From contig NZ_JAHSTU010000004.1 in the NCBI RefSeq assembly GCF_019145495.1, positions 496,001-560,000 of the forward strand: DNA of 64,000 nucleotides, given 5' to 3'. The translations under genes and the position numbers were made by a program. This document shows positions 1 through 8,688 of this stretch, piece after piece (position 1 is the first letter of the stretch; each line of letters opens with the position of its first letter). The notes below the pieces were generated by a model. The model worked only from the letters and a program-made list of their open reading frames with translations. It searched no databases and had not been told where the DNA came from. The DNA is from Pseudomonas azerbaijanoccidentalis (GTDB taxonomy: Bacteria > Pseudomonadota > Gammaproteobacteria > Pseudomonadales > Pseudomonadaceae).

Positions 1-363
1 AAACAGATCGAGAAAACTGCGGGTCAGGTTGCCGTCTTCGTTGTCACCCAAGGCCTGCTCGGCGTAGAACGCGGGCAGTGGTGAACCGGCACCCACCAGG
101 CTGATCAAGTTGAAACGAAGTCGTGCGCGCAGTTGCCCGTGCTCCTCAAAAAACTCCACGCGATCAACGTCGCTACCGGGAAAACCAAAGCTCGGATTGG
201 CCTGGAACTCCAGTTGGTCGTACAGATCGTCTTCGCTCATGCCGGGGTGCGCTTCGCGCAGCCGATCAACGACTGCCAGCACAGCCTGGAACAGGGAGTA
301 CTCGCGTATGACTCGACTCAACCCACTCAAAGGAGGGGCTGCAGGCCCATGCGGGGTAGCCAT
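1..363 (-). CDS. tssG: T6SS baseplate protein TssG, 5' part only
   Basis: N-terminal 121 residues of TssG (ImpH/VasB family), a component of the T6SS baseplate wedge that pairs with TssF. The ATG at 361-363 opens a frame that stays open to the window edge, so the C-terminal part lies outside. The visible part shows the family's start: a short Pro/Ala-rich leader, then LFQAVLAVVDRL, the region QLEFQANPSFGFP and the conserved ending RSFLDLF. The start lies inside tssF (37 bp overlap), which implies translational coupling within the same minus-strand operon. The family call is secure from sequence and context; completeness cannot be judged. Confidence 0.93.
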   Translation of the reverse strand, partial: MATPHGPAAPPLSGLSRVIREYSLFQAVLAVVDRLREAHPGMSEDDLYDQLEFQANPSFGFPGSDVDRVEFFEEHGQLRARLRFNLISLVGAGSPLPAFYAEQALGDNEDGNLTRSFLDLF

Positions 364-2114
364 TGGTACACCTCTCCCTGTGTGCTGATTACCCGCAACT
401 CGTGGTACGAATTGAGGCTGGCATAAAGCGCAAAAAACTCGTTGAGTACCGATGCGAAGACGAATAAATCGCCCTCGCCGATGTACCCCTGCGGATCGAT
501 GGTCAGTTCCGTGCGCAACCCTCGGACCGGTAATCCTCGGTGCAGTCTGTCGACGTGTTGGTGCTTGATTGACTTCAGTCCACCGAGCAGCCGCTTGCTG
601 ACTTTCTCCGCGTGCTGGTCGTAGTAGCGGGGCAAGTCGTAGGTTTCCAGAATCACCTTCAGCGCGTTGACGTCCGCCAGCGACAGGTAGTTGAGCGACA
701 TGTTGCTGATCAGCTTCCAGAGGAAGTCTCGATTGAGCGGTGGCGCGAAACAGGCGGTGACAGGCGTGATGTTGCGAAAGCTCAAACACTCCGGCGTCCG
801 CTCGCAAGCCTGATTGATGTCACCAAGCTTCAGCTTGCGCGCAAGGTTCTGGTTGGTGCAGACCAGCTCAATCGACAGGGTTTCCTGCATGTCGACGGCT
901 TGGGTGCCAAAGCTCAGGTAAGTATCGAGGCCGTCGTGCAACAGGGAGGAGCGCTGGCGAACGCTGTAGTGCGCTCGGTGGGTCGGTACATCGAAACTTG
1001 GATCATGTTCAAATGACTCGAACGGCACATACTGCCGATACCCCAGACCACCCGGCCTCCAGCCTGTAACGGTCTCGACAGAGAACACGCCACAGTTTTC
1101 CTGGTTGTACCGGGCAGGCAACAGCAGGTACTCATCCTGCTTGCCGTCGAGTCGTATGGGCAGCGCATCGTGCTTGAACAGGTTTGCGATTGGCGTGCAG
1201 TAGAGTTTCACGTTATCGAGGGTCGGACGCAGGCGCTGCAGGGCGCTTTTGCGAATATCGAAGCGCAGCTCCATCCCCCGCACCTGCTTGATGCTTTCTT
1301 CGGGCAAGGTCTTGAGCAGGTCGAGCCCCTTGATATCGACGAACAAAAACTTATCCTGAAAAGCGAAGTACTCCTGCAGGTATCGATAGCCGCGGAAGGT
1401 ATTCAGCGGGTATGGCATCAAGGCTTCATCTTCAGCAAAGCCCACTGGTTGCACACATTCGTCCGGCAACTGAAATGCCAGTGGTAGATCGTTCACACCG
1501 ATAAGCGGCTCACCCCTGCCATCCAGCGGGATCAGCTCGACACCTTGCAGGTGGCGCAACAGGCTCAGGTACAGCGCTTGGCTGATGTAGCGTTCACCCG
1601 CGAAATGCAGGCGCAGGTGGCGCAACTGCAACTCGCCAAGATGACCGTCAGCGGTCATCTCCAGTCGCAGGCTCAACAGCGAACCATCACCTTTGACCGA
1701 GTGGCTCAACGCGACAAGCTCCAGCGCCGCGACTTCGGTGGCATAGCACGTACGGAAACGGCAACGCTCTCCTTCGATCGGTACGCTCTCCACCGGGGTG
1801 TCGCGTGCAACCGTCAACGCAGGCTCCGAACGCGTCAAAGGGGCGAACTGCAACATGCTGAAAGCCGGAATCGGCCGCATATAGTTGGGCCACAGCAGAT
1901 GCATCAACGAATGGCTCAGTTCCGGCAATTCGTCATCAAGCTTCTGGCGCAAACGCCCGGTCAGAAAAGCAAAGCCTTCCAGCAAGCGCTCCACGTCGGG
2001 ATCTTGTCCGGTTTGCCCCAGATAGGAGGACAACGCCGGACTGCGTTCGGCCAATCGACGCCCCAACTGGCGAAGTGCGGTGAGCTCACTTTGGTAGTAG
2101 CGGTTAAACGACAT
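327..2114 (-). CDS. tssF: T6SS baseplate subunit TssF
   Basis: TssF (ImpG/VasA family), 595 residues, the normal length. It is the main baseplate wedge protein and forms a TssF2G complex on TssK. The N-terminus MSFNRYYQSELTALRQLG and the stretch LAERSPALSSYLG are the typical family opening, followed by DPDVERLLEGFAFL at about residues 38-51. The ATG at 2112-2114 lies 15 bp after the tssE stop. The gene sits fifth in the tssABCEFG run and overlaps tssG by 37 bp. No frameshift or gap was seen. Confidence 0.96.
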   Translation of the reverse strand: MSFNRYYQSELTALRQLGRRLAERSPALSSYLGQTGQDPDVERLLEGFAFLTGRLRQKLDDELPELSHSLMHLLWPNYMRPIPAFSMLQFAPLTRSEPALTVARDTPVESVPIEGERCRFRTCYATEVAALELVALSHSVKGDGSLLSLRLEMTADGHLGELQLRHLRLHFAGERYISQALYLSLLRHLQGVELIPLDGRGEPLIGVNDLPLAFQLPDECVQPVGFAEDEALMPYPLNTFRGYRYLQEYFAFQDKFLFVDIKGLDLLKTLPEESIKQVRGMELRFDIRKSALQRLRPTLDNVKLYCTPIANLFKHDALPIRLDGKQDEYLLLPARYNQENCGVFSVETVTGWRPGGLGYRQYVPFESFEHDPSFDVPTHRAHYSVRQRSSLLHDGLDTYLSFGTQAVDMQETLSIELVCTNQNLARKLKLGDINQACERTPECLSFRNITPVTACFAPPLNRDFLWKLISNMSLNYLSLADVNALKVILETYDLPRYYDQHAEKVSKRLLGGLKSIKHQHVDRLHRGLPVRGLRTELTIDPQGYIGEGDLFVFASVLNEFFALYASLNSYHELRVISTQGEVYQWLPRMGLQPLL

Positions 2115-2129
2115 GGCGAGTTCCGTATG

Positions 2130-2540
2130 TCATAGGCTCACCATGACCTGACCACCGCCATCCACGCGGGCGGCAAAACTGACCTGGCGCTTGAACCCCT
2201 CGACTTCCAGCAGGCCTTCGATGCAGAAGGACAAACGAAGCGGATCTTCTTGCTGCAATCGAGGATGAACACGCACATTGCTCAATCGCGGCTCGTAGGC
2301 CTCGATAAAACGTTCGATGAACAAACGCGCGCGGCTCAAGGAATCGTGCAGGCTCAGACGCATGTCATTGAGGTCCGGCAATCCGTAATCCGCCAGCGTC
2401 TGGACACTGCCTGCACGGGTGCTGAGCATCTTGGCCAGATGGGCAGCCACGGACGCCATGGCAGAGTTTTCGAGGCTCCAGCCATCACGTTTGCTTGCTT
2501 CGCCATTCAGGCGTTCGAAGAGGCTGCCGTATCCGGCCAT
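2130..2540 (-). CDS. tssE: T6SS baseplate protein TssE (gp25-like)
   Basis: TssE, 136 residues, the gp25/lysozyme-like baseplate component that nucleates sheath assembly. Family signs are the N-terminal MAGYGSLFERLNG, the central LADYGLPDLNDM segment (the conserved YGLPD motif), and RLSNVRVHP. The family has the gp25 fold but is not a lysozyme in T6SS. The gene lies between tssC (13 bp upstream) and tssF (15 bp downstream) on the minus strand, so it is almost certainly cotranscribed with them. The length is normal. Confidence 0.95.
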   Translation of the reverse strand: MAGYGSLFERLNGEASKRDGWSLENSAMASVAAHLAKMLSTRAGSVQTLADYGLPDLNDMRLSLHDSLSRARLFIERFIEAYEPRLSNVRVHPRLQQEDPLRLSFCIEGLLEVEGFKRQVSFAARVDGGGQVMVSL

Positions 2541-2553
2541 GAGTCAGCTCCGC

Positions 2554-4029
2554 TTACTCTTTGTCCAGTTTGCCAACCAGAGAAAGGGTGAAATCGGCCC
2601 CCATGTACTTGAAGTGCGGGCGCACGTTGAGGCTGACGCGGTACCAACCTGGCTCGCCGTCAACATCACTGACTGTGATTTGAGCCGCCCGCAATGGTCG
2701 CCGGCCACGAACCTCGGCACTCGGGTTTTCCTGGTCGGCAACGTACTGGCGAATCCACTTATTGAGCTCCAGCTCAAGGTCGGTGCGTTCTTTCCACGAC
2801 CCCAGTTGCTCGCGCTGCAGAACCTTCAAATAGTGGGCCAGCCGATTGACGATCATCATGTAGGGCAGTTGAGTGCCGAGCTTGTAGTTAAGCTCGGCCA
2901 CCTTGCCTTCGGCGCTGATACCGAAGTGCTTGGGTTTTTGCACGGAACTGGCAGAGAAGAAGGCTGCATTGTCACTGCCCTTGCGCATCGTCAACGCAAT
3001 GAACCCCTCCTCGGCCAGCTCGAATTCACGACGGTCAGACACCAAGACTTCGGTGGGAATCTTGGTTTCGATTTCGCCCATGCTTTCGAAATGGTGCAAC
3101 GGCAGATCTTCAACCGCACCGCCGCTCTGCGGACCGACAATGTTCGGGCACCAGCGAAATTTCGCAAAGCTGTCGGTCAGTCGGGTGCCGAATGCAAAAG
3201 CCGTATTGCCCCACAAATAGTGCTCATGACTGTCAGCAACGGTTTCCTTGTAGACGAACGATTTGACCGGGTTTTCTTCCGGGTCATACGGATTACGCAA
3301 CAGGAAGCGTGGCACGGTCAGCCCCATGTAGCGGGCGTCCTCTGACTGGCGGAAGCTTTGCCATTTGGCGAACTGCGGGCCTTCAAAATGATCCTTCAGG
3401 TCTTTCAGGTCCGGCAGGCCGGTGAAGCTGTCCAGGCCAAAGAATGCAGGCCCGGCCGAAGCAATGAACGGCGCGTGGGACATGCACGCAACACTGGATA
3501 CGTACTGCATCAACTTCACATCCGGTGAGCTGGGGGACATGAAGTAATTGGCGATGATTGCACCGACGGGCTGGCCACCGAACTGACCGTACTCCGCGGT
3601 GTAGATGTGTTTGTAGAGGCCGGCTTGCATCACCTCCGGTGAATCTTCGAAATCGTCCAGCAGGTCCGTTTGGGAAACGTTGAGGATTTCGATCTTGATG
3701 TTCTCGCGAAAGTTGGTGCGATCAACCAACAATTGCAAACCACGCCACGAAGACTCCAAAGACTGGAAATCCGGGTGGTGGAGAATTTCATCCATTTGTT
3801 GGCCAAGCCTGGCATCGATCTCGGCAATCATCCGGTCGACCATGGCCTTTTTTACCGGCTCACCGCTGTTCTTCGGCTTAAGCAGCTCCTCGATAAACGC
3901 CGACACGCCGCGCTTGGCAATGTCATAGGCCTCGTCGTCCGGGGTCAGGCGGGTTTCGGCAATGATGCTGTCGAGGATGCTGTATTCGCGATTCTCGGTG
4001 CTTTGCTGGTGTGCTGCATTCGTACTCAT
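2554..4029 (-). CDS. tssC: T6SS sheath large subunit TssC
   Basis: TssC (VipB/ImpC/EvpB family), 491 residues. With TssB it forms the contractile sheath that drives the Hcp tube. Recognisable signs are the N-terminal helix ending in VSAFIEELL, the segment LESSWRGLQLLVDRTNF near residues 92-108, and a C-terminal domain ending in DFTLSLVGKLDKE that carries the ClpV-remodelled sheath core. The start at 4029 is preceded by the tssB stop 26 bp upstream, the typical tssB-tssC pairing. Sequence and length are intact. Confidence 0.97.
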   Translation of the reverse strand: MSTNAAHQQSTENREYSILDSIIAETRLTPDDEAYDIAKRGVSAFIEELLKPKNSGEPVKKAMVDRMIAEIDARLGQQMDEILHHPDFQSLESSWRGLQLLVDRTNFRENIKIEILNVSQTDLLDDFEDSPEVMQAGLYKHIYTAEYGQFGGQPVGAIIANYFMSPSSPDVKLMQYVSSVACMSHAPFIASAGPAFFGLDSFTGLPDLKDLKDHFEGPQFAKWQSFRQSEDARYMGLTVPRFLLRNPYDPEENPVKSFVYKETVADSHEHYLWGNTAFAFGTRLTDSFAKFRWCPNIVGPQSGGAVEDLPLHHFESMGEIETKIPTEVLVSDRREFELAEEGFIALTMRKGSDNAAFFSASSVQKPKHFGISAEGKVAELNYKLGTQLPYMMIVNRLAHYLKVLQREQLGSWKERTDLELELNKWIRQYVADQENPSAEVRGRRPLRAAQITVSDVDGEPGWYRVSLNVRPHFKYMGADFTLSLVGKLDKE

Positions 4030-4055
4030 GTTGGCTTCCTTGGCGGCAGGTGAGC

Positions 4056-4556
4056 TCAGGCTCGCTCGGTTGTGGCATCCAGTCCCAGCTCGCCCAATAC
4101 GCGGCTACGGGATTCGTCGTCGGCAAGAACACCTTCGATGGCTTTACGGAATGCAGGCGCGTTACCAAGCGGGCCCTTGAGGGCCACCAGTGCGTTACGC
4201 AGTTCCATCAGTTTCTTCATTTCAGGCACTTGCTCGACCAGACTGGCCGGATTGAAGTCTTTCATCGAGCCGATGCGCAGCCCCACGGCCAACTCTTCAG
4301 CACCCTCCTCCTGAAGCCGGTTCGGCACGCTCAAGGTGACCTGCAGCTCCTGCTTTGCGAGCACTTCGTCGAAGGTCATCTTGTCGATGCTGATCGGTTT
4401 TCGATCCTCGACTTTTCGTTCGTCCTTGCGCTGGGTGTAGTCACCGATTGCCAACAATTTGAGCGGCAATTCGATCTCTTCCTGGGCGCCGCCGGTGGCG
4501 GGCTTGAACGTGACGTTGATGCGTTCCTTGGGGGCTACCGAGCCTTCTTTGGCCAT
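4056..4556 (-). CDS. tssB: T6SS sheath small subunit TssB
   Basis: TssB (VipA/ImpB family), 166 residues, partner of TssC in the contractile sheath. The N-terminus MAKEGSVAPKERINVTFKP and the following EEIELPLKLLAIGDYT are hallmark family sequences. The C-terminal half contains PLGNAPAFRKAIEGVL. It lies 32 bp downstream of tssA and 26 bp upstream of tssC on the minus strand. The protein is complete and no unusual residues stand out. Confidence 0.97.
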   Translation of the reverse strand: MAKEGSVAPKERINVTFKPATGGAQEEIELPLKLLAIGDYTQRKDERKVEDRKPISIDKMTFDEVLAKQELQVTLSVPNRLQEEGAEELAVGLRIGSMKDFNPASLVEQVPEMKKLMELRNALVALKGPLGNAPAFRKAIEGVLADDESRSRVLGELGLDATTERA

Positions 4557-4588
4557 GGCTGTTCTCCTTGCGGTTGTGGCCCGGAGGC

Positions 4589-6145
4589 CTAGTCGAGTGC
4601 CACTTCAAGATCGAGGTGGCACAACCTGCGATAAATCTCTTCCTTGCACTCGCGGACCGCGTGGTTCTGCGGCAACAACTCACAGCAGCTATGCAGCAAC
4701 TGCAGCACTTGCAGCGCAAGGTCCGGCTCCCAGGCGTGCAGGCCTGCGTCCCGTAATGTCTGGTCGAGGGTTTCAAGCTGGGTCTTTGCCAATTCGAACT
4801 TACGGGCCATGAAGCACAATCGCGCGAGCGCCAACTGCCAGTAAAAACGCGCTCGCGCTCCATGGGCACTCTGCAGGCCCTGCTTGAGCACTTGCACGGC
4901 GGCTTTAAGGCCGTCCTTGCGCAGGATCGGCTGGACGTCTTCGAGGGCCTGTACCCAGGCCGGGAGCGCCTCGTGGCCTTCCACTGTTTGGAGTTCGACG
5001 GAAGTTTGCAGATGAGGCATGACATGGGCATCAACCCACAGCCGCGTGGCCGAGTCAGCAAAAGGAACGCCATCATGGAAACGCAATTCGAGGATGCCGG
5101 GCAGACGCTGAATCAGCAGTGAGAAATGAACTTCCACCTCACGCATGGCCAAGTCTGCGTTCAGCCCCTGAAGACACTCCCACACCATTCGCTGACCATC
5201 AAACCAGAACGGCGCCTTCGCCAGGCTGGCCTCAAGTTCCACGAGCAAATCTGCGAACTTGGCCTGTTCGTAACGTTCCTTGAACATTTTGAGCTTGTCG
5301 GCAGGCAACCCGCGCAACACTGTGATTTGCTCGGCGTTGCGCTCGGGCAACATGTCAACCGGTAGCCAGAGAAGGGCACGATTTAGCCGTAACGCTCGCG
5401 AATCGGTGGCATTGTTTTTCAACCACCAGGCACACAACCGCCGCGCACTCTCCTGCTGAGTTCGCAGAGCTTTATGAGCCTCTTTTTCGTTATCGATAGG
5501 TGTGTCGGGATTGAATAGTTGCGTGGCAGCCTGCTTCACCTGAGCCACCGCGGATTCCACGACACTTAATGCCGGTTGATCTTCGACCACCCGTTGCACC
5601 AGGCTTTTCAGGCGGCGGGAAACAGGAAATAAAAGAGGTGCTTCGTCGCCCAGATGGCGGGTGCAAATGGCATCAAGACCTTCCAGGTGCTCCAGCAAAC
5701 ACCGGAACAAAGGCAACTGCTCTTTGATCGCAATGCTTTCGTTGAGTACCTGTTCAAGTCGTGGAACCAACCAACCGATAGCCGCAGATCGGGTCCGGGC
5801 CTTGAGCGGGTATATGTTGAGCCAATGGGTGGCGCACAGGTAATGCAGCAATCCCAAACCGGCCAGCAATCCCGGAAAGGACTCACGCTGATAAAGCGCC
5901 CAAGTCAACCAGGCGCCAACCCGTAGATCCCTGGATTGGGTGCGCAGAAGGCGCTCGCTGATTTCGAGGACTTTCAGCCAATCGGTCTGGCCGCGCTCGT
6001 GCAAGGATCCGGCTTTGCCCAACTCACACTCCAACTCCTCGTATTCGCTCGAATAGCGAGCATCCTCACCCGCAAATTTATGCTGAGAAACAGGAGTCTT
6101 AGCGAGATCGAGAAAATATTCTGAAAGTTTGCTGGAGTAATTCAT
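4589..6145 (-). CDS. tssA: T6SS assembly cap protein TssA
   Basis: TssA, 518 residues, the protein that initiates tail assembly at the baseplate and follows or caps the growing sheath. The N-terminal ImpA-type domain is visible from about residue 50 to 130 (DWLKVLEISERLLRTQSRDL, then LRVGAWLTWALYQ and LLHYLCATHWLNIYP). The C-terminal half is helical and resembles the VasJ-type extension, which suggests the longer TssA class. It is the first gene of the minus-strand tss run, so the operon promoter should lie just upstream. No strong Shine-Dalgarno is visible before the ATG at 6143-6145. Confidence 0.92.
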   Translation of the reverse strand: MNYSSKLSEYFLDLAKTPVSQHKFAGEDARYSSEYEELECELGKAGSLHERGQTDWLKVLEISERLLRTQSRDLRVGAWLTWALYQRESFPGLLAGLGLLHYLCATHWLNIYPLKARTRSAAIGWLVPRLEQVLNESIAIKEQLPLFRCLLEHLEGLDAICTRHLGDEAPLLFPVSRRLKSLVQRVVEDQPALSVVESAVAQVKQAATQLFNPDTPIDNEKEAHKALRTQQESARRLCAWWLKNNATDSRALRLNRALLWLPVDMLPERNAEQITVLRGLPADKLKMFKERYEQAKFADLLVELEASLAKAPFWFDGQRMVWECLQGLNADLAMREVEVHFSLLIQRLPGILELRFHDGVPFADSATRLWVDAHVMPHLQTSVELQTVEGHEALPAWVQALEDVQPILRKDGLKAAVQVLKQGLQSAHGARARFYWQLALARLCFMARKFELAKTQLETLDQTLRDAGLHAWEPDLALQVLQLLHSCCELLPQNHAVRECKEEIYRRLCHLDLEVALD

Positions 6146-6673
6146 ACAAACTTACAACTTGAGACAGAGAAACATCTCGCAGTTATTAATTCGATATTTG
6201 TATGTCCGGACAAGATGCGCTCGACTCCCTTCTAAGCAAAAAAACATCCACTTGAGGAATCGAAATCTATCTGGCGTCGGTATCAACGTATGTAGGAAGG
6301 ATCTTCAAATTTGTGCGACTGATCCGGCGACGATGTAGGGCAACAAAGAACCGCACAGAACGGCCTAAAAACGCCTCGTCTCTGCGCAATAACTTGCGCA
6401 TACGTTGTAAGCGTATTTCAGCAATGGTCACTGGGATGAGTCGTTCATGAACGGGAGGAATGTCAGGTATGTGCTCGGTACCGCACTCACTTCGGCGCCC
6501 GGCACACAGTTGGGAGCACAAAACCCAACACAGTTAACTTCCCTGTTTCCGCAACCCGTGTAGGACGCGTCCGATTTGATCTTTTGGGTCATGCGGCCCC
6601 CCTGTGCCTCGGCACTTTGCACAAGTACAACTTGATGAGTCATGCAAGGAGCGAATTGTCAGGGAGACAATTG
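6146..6673. other. Divergent intergenic region between tssA and the effector gene
   Basis: This is 528 bp without a convincing gene. It must hold the promoters for the minus-strand tss operon and the plus-strand effector. The part next to tssA (about 6150-6260) is AT-rich, with TATTAAT at about 6184-6190 and a GTCCGGAC palindrome near 6203. I searched by eye for a sigma54 site (GG-N10-GC) on both strands and saw no good match. Short open frames on the minus strand (for example 6267-6521) have no recognisable product. Confidence 0.6.
6661..6667 (+). promoter_or_regulatory. Ribosome binding site deciding the effector start
   Basis: AGGGAGA lies 6 nt before the ATG at 6674. Two earlier in-frame starts (6584 and 6635) lack a comparable site, and the residues they would add do not resemble the family. 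This favours 6674 as the true start. Confidence 0.65.
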
Positions 6674-8023
6674 ATGTTTTTATGGCACCTGGTGCCCACG
6701 TGGCACGAGATTGAAAACCGAATCACTCGAGAGATGGGTTACCAGGGAGGCGCCCGGTATCGCACTCATTTCAACGAACCCGCGCCCTCCGCCTCGCTCA
6801 ATATCCGTCGGGTCAATTGCGTCAGGTCTGCCTTCATTGAGGCTGAGTGGGAAGCGGCTCGCTTATTGAGACAGCGCTTCGCTGACATCGATATCGCCAG
6901 CGTCCTTAACGAGCTGATCGAAGTCGTCGCTCAAATGGCAATGATCGTTGCCGGCAGTGTATTGATCGGTGGAGCCATCGGCGCAGGGACCGGTGCATTT
7001 CTCGGTGGAGCAGGCGCCATCCCCATGGGAGCGGCTGGCGCTGCGATGGGCTTGCAAATCAGCACGTGGATATTGGGCATTCTGGGCCTGACGTCCATTG
7101 CCGAGTTCTTCACCGAAGGTTTGCCACGCATTGGCGACTACTACTGGCGCGGCATCCACATCGCGTGGAACGGCCCACGCAGTGAGGGCGGTTTAGACCC
7201 GTTCAGGCCGGATGATTCCTCTGCCCGATACAGCGCCGCCCAAGAGATTGCACGTGGCCATGTGGAGGTTGTTGTCCTGCTGCTGAGCGCCATCGTGGCT
7301 TACCTCACCCGTGGTCGAGGCAATGCGGGCGTCCTTGCCCAGGAGATGCGCGCCAGCCCCAAAGGCGCGCGTTTAGGCGAATGGATGCTCAAGCACGAAG
7401 ACGCCCTGAAAAAACGCCCCGACCTGCAAACCTCAGCACCGCGCCGGGGTGCTCTCAGCCATCAGGACCCTGCACCACCGCCGAATCACCCACCGGGCAA
7501 AGACAAGAACCCGTCCCGTGACAAGCCGAACGCGATGCCGCTTCATAAAGTCGAATGCTTCAAAGCGGACAAGCTGCCAGCGTCTAAAATCGGAGAATTC
7601 GAACGGCAGTTGAAGGGACAGGAGGACGGGCTGAATCGGCTGACGGTTGATGAGTATTTGGAGAATATTGCTAATCCGGTGAAGCGGAGTCGGGCGGCTG
7701 CTAGGCTCGCCCGAAAGGATTTACAAGACAAGTTGGAAGCGCGTTTTCAAGAAGAGTTGATGCAAACGATGAGCGCCAAAGCTGCGAAAGTAGAAAGCAT
7801 AAAAAGAGCTAAGGAAACAATGTCAAACCTTGCTGGGCTGCATAATCCTGATTTGAGAGCAGGCGGCAAGGATGTGATTTCAGACTTTGGTGATCGACAA
7901 GTTAATTCAAGCATTGGCCCTCAGTGGAGGCCAAAAATTGCAAGCTTGAAAGGTGCTGCAGAGACAGTACCAACTCCACTCCGTAGACAAACATATCTCA
8001 ATGTAAAACTTCATAAATGTTAA
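6674..8023 (+). CDS. Putative T6SS effector: glycine-zipper N-terminus with Ntox15-type DNase C-terminus
   Basis: A 449-residue protein with polymorphic-toxin architecture. Residues 1-70 (MFLWHLVPTWHEIENRI, MGYQGGARYR) match the N-terminal region I associate with Pseudomonas DUF6861 proteins. Residues about 80-145 form a hydrophobic, glycine-rich stretch with GxxxG spacing (IGGAIGAGTGAFLGGAGA), i.e. a glycine zipper, and a second hydrophobic helix lies near 197-211. A Pro/Lys-rich linker (about 258-285) leads to the toxin domain (about 286-449), which carries the HxxD motif HNPD at 390-393 followed by FGDRQVNSSIGPQW. This matches Ntox15, the nuclease domain of Agrobacterium Tde effectors, where the HxxD residues are needed for DNase activity and the glycine zipper helps entry. 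The 3' part looks AT-richer than the rest, as expected of a swapped toxin tip. DNase function and T6SS delivery are inferred. Confidence 0.8.
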   Translation: MFLWHLVPTWHEIENRITREMGYQGGARYRTHFNEPAPSASLNIRRVNCVRSAFIEAEWEAARLLRQRFADIDIASVLNELIEVVAQMAMIVAGSVLIGGAIGAGTGAFLGGAGAIPMGAAGAAMGLQISTWILGILGLTSIAEFFTEGLPRIGDYYWRGIHIAWNGPRSEGGLDPFRPDDSSARYSAAQEIARGHVEVVVLLLSAIVAYLTRGRGNAGVLAQEMRASPKGARLGEWMLKHEDALKKRPDLQTSAPRRGALSHQDPAPPPNHPPGKDKNPSRDKPNAMPLHKVECFKADKLPASKIGEFERQLKGQEDGLNRLTVDEYLENIANPVKRSRAAARLARKDLQDKLEARFQEELMQTMSAKAAKVESIKRAKETMSNLAGLHNPDLRAGGKDVISDFGDRQVNSSIGPQWRPKIASLKGAAETVPTPLRRQTYLNVKLHKC

Positions 8024-8027
8024 GGAG
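8022..8027 (+). promoter_or_regulatory. Shine-Dalgarno overlapping the effector stop codon
   Basis: AAGGAG begins on the second base of the effector TAA stop (8021-8023) and lies 7 nt before an in-frame TTG at 8035. This selects TTG as the start of the first immunity gene and couples its translation to the toxin. Confidence 0.65.
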
Positions 8028-8034
8028 AAAGCAA

Positions 8035-8652
8035 TTGGATGAGATTTTTTCCATTTTTTTGGAGACGTTTGGCGAGCCAGTAGATCGGCAAGAAGTTCCT
8101 GCATCGAGTATGGAACGCTATAGAGGCAAGCTTCCTAATCAGCTGCTGGAATACTGGGATGAACATGGATGGAGCGGGTACGCTGAGGGCATTTTCTGGA
8201 TTGTGAACCCGCAAGAATACGAAGGTGTCGTGGCGTCTTGGCTTGAGGGAACGAAACTTGAGAAATATGACACCTACCACTTAATAGCTCGCGGTGCTTT
8301 TGGCGACCTGTACCTTTGGGGTGAAAAAACTGGGGCTTCGCTCAAGATTACGAGTGTCCTTTCTCGCTATACAACCCACACCTCTATTTATACCGGGAAG
8401 GAAATGGATAAGGGACTTCGCTCCTTCATACTTTCCAGAAATGTGGACTCGAACGACTATGGCGACCTGTTCAAACCAGCAAAGAAAAAGCTAGGCACCC
8501 TGCGACACGACGAGATGTACGGCTTCGTTCCAGCCCTTGGGTTTGGAGGTCCAGATACCCTCGATCATCTTGAGAAAGTAAAGGCGGTGGAACATTTAAC
8601 CCTGCTGTCCCAAATCGCCGAACTCCAGCCCTACAGTTTTTCGGATTTGTAG
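8035..8652 (+). CDS. Immunity protein paralogue 1 (GAD-like + DUF1851)
   Basis: A 205-residue cytoplasmic protein of the Tdi type. The N-terminal GAD-like domain covers about residues 1-105 (RYRGKLPNQLLEYWDEHGW, GIFWIVNPQEYEGVVASW) and the C-terminal DUF1851 domain about 130-205 (NDYGDLFKPAKKKLGTL, EMYGFVPAL). Tdi proteins of this composition neutralise Ntox15 DNases. I chose the TTG at 8035 over the ATG at 8017 because it has a well-placed AAGGAG, aligns exactly with the ATG of the two following copies, and gives the same 205-residue length. The start lies 11 bp after the toxin stop. Cognate pairing is inferred from position. Confidence 0.8.
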   Translation: MDEIFSIFLETFGEPVDRQEVPASSMERYRGKLPNQLLEYWDEHGWSGYAEGIFWIVNPQEYEGVVASWLEGTKLEKYDTYHLIARGAFGDLYLWGEKTGASLKITSVLSRYTTHTSIYTGKEMDKGLRSFILSRNVDSNDYGDLFKPAKKKLGTLRHDEMYGFVPALGFGGPDTLDHLEKVKAVEHLTLLSQIAELQPYSFSDL

Positions 8653-8688
8653 ACGATAGAAGTTGTCAAAGGACTAAGGTGATACTGA

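Noticed and set aside
6267..6521. An 84-codon minus-strand frame in the tssA-effector gap
   Set aside because: No ribosome site and no recognised motif; it overlaps the region expected to hold the divergent promoters. It could be a remnant but the sequence does not show it.
6584..6673. Upstream extension of the effector from 6584 or 6635
   Set aside because: The added residues show no likeness to the family, and the best ribosome site is directly before 6674.
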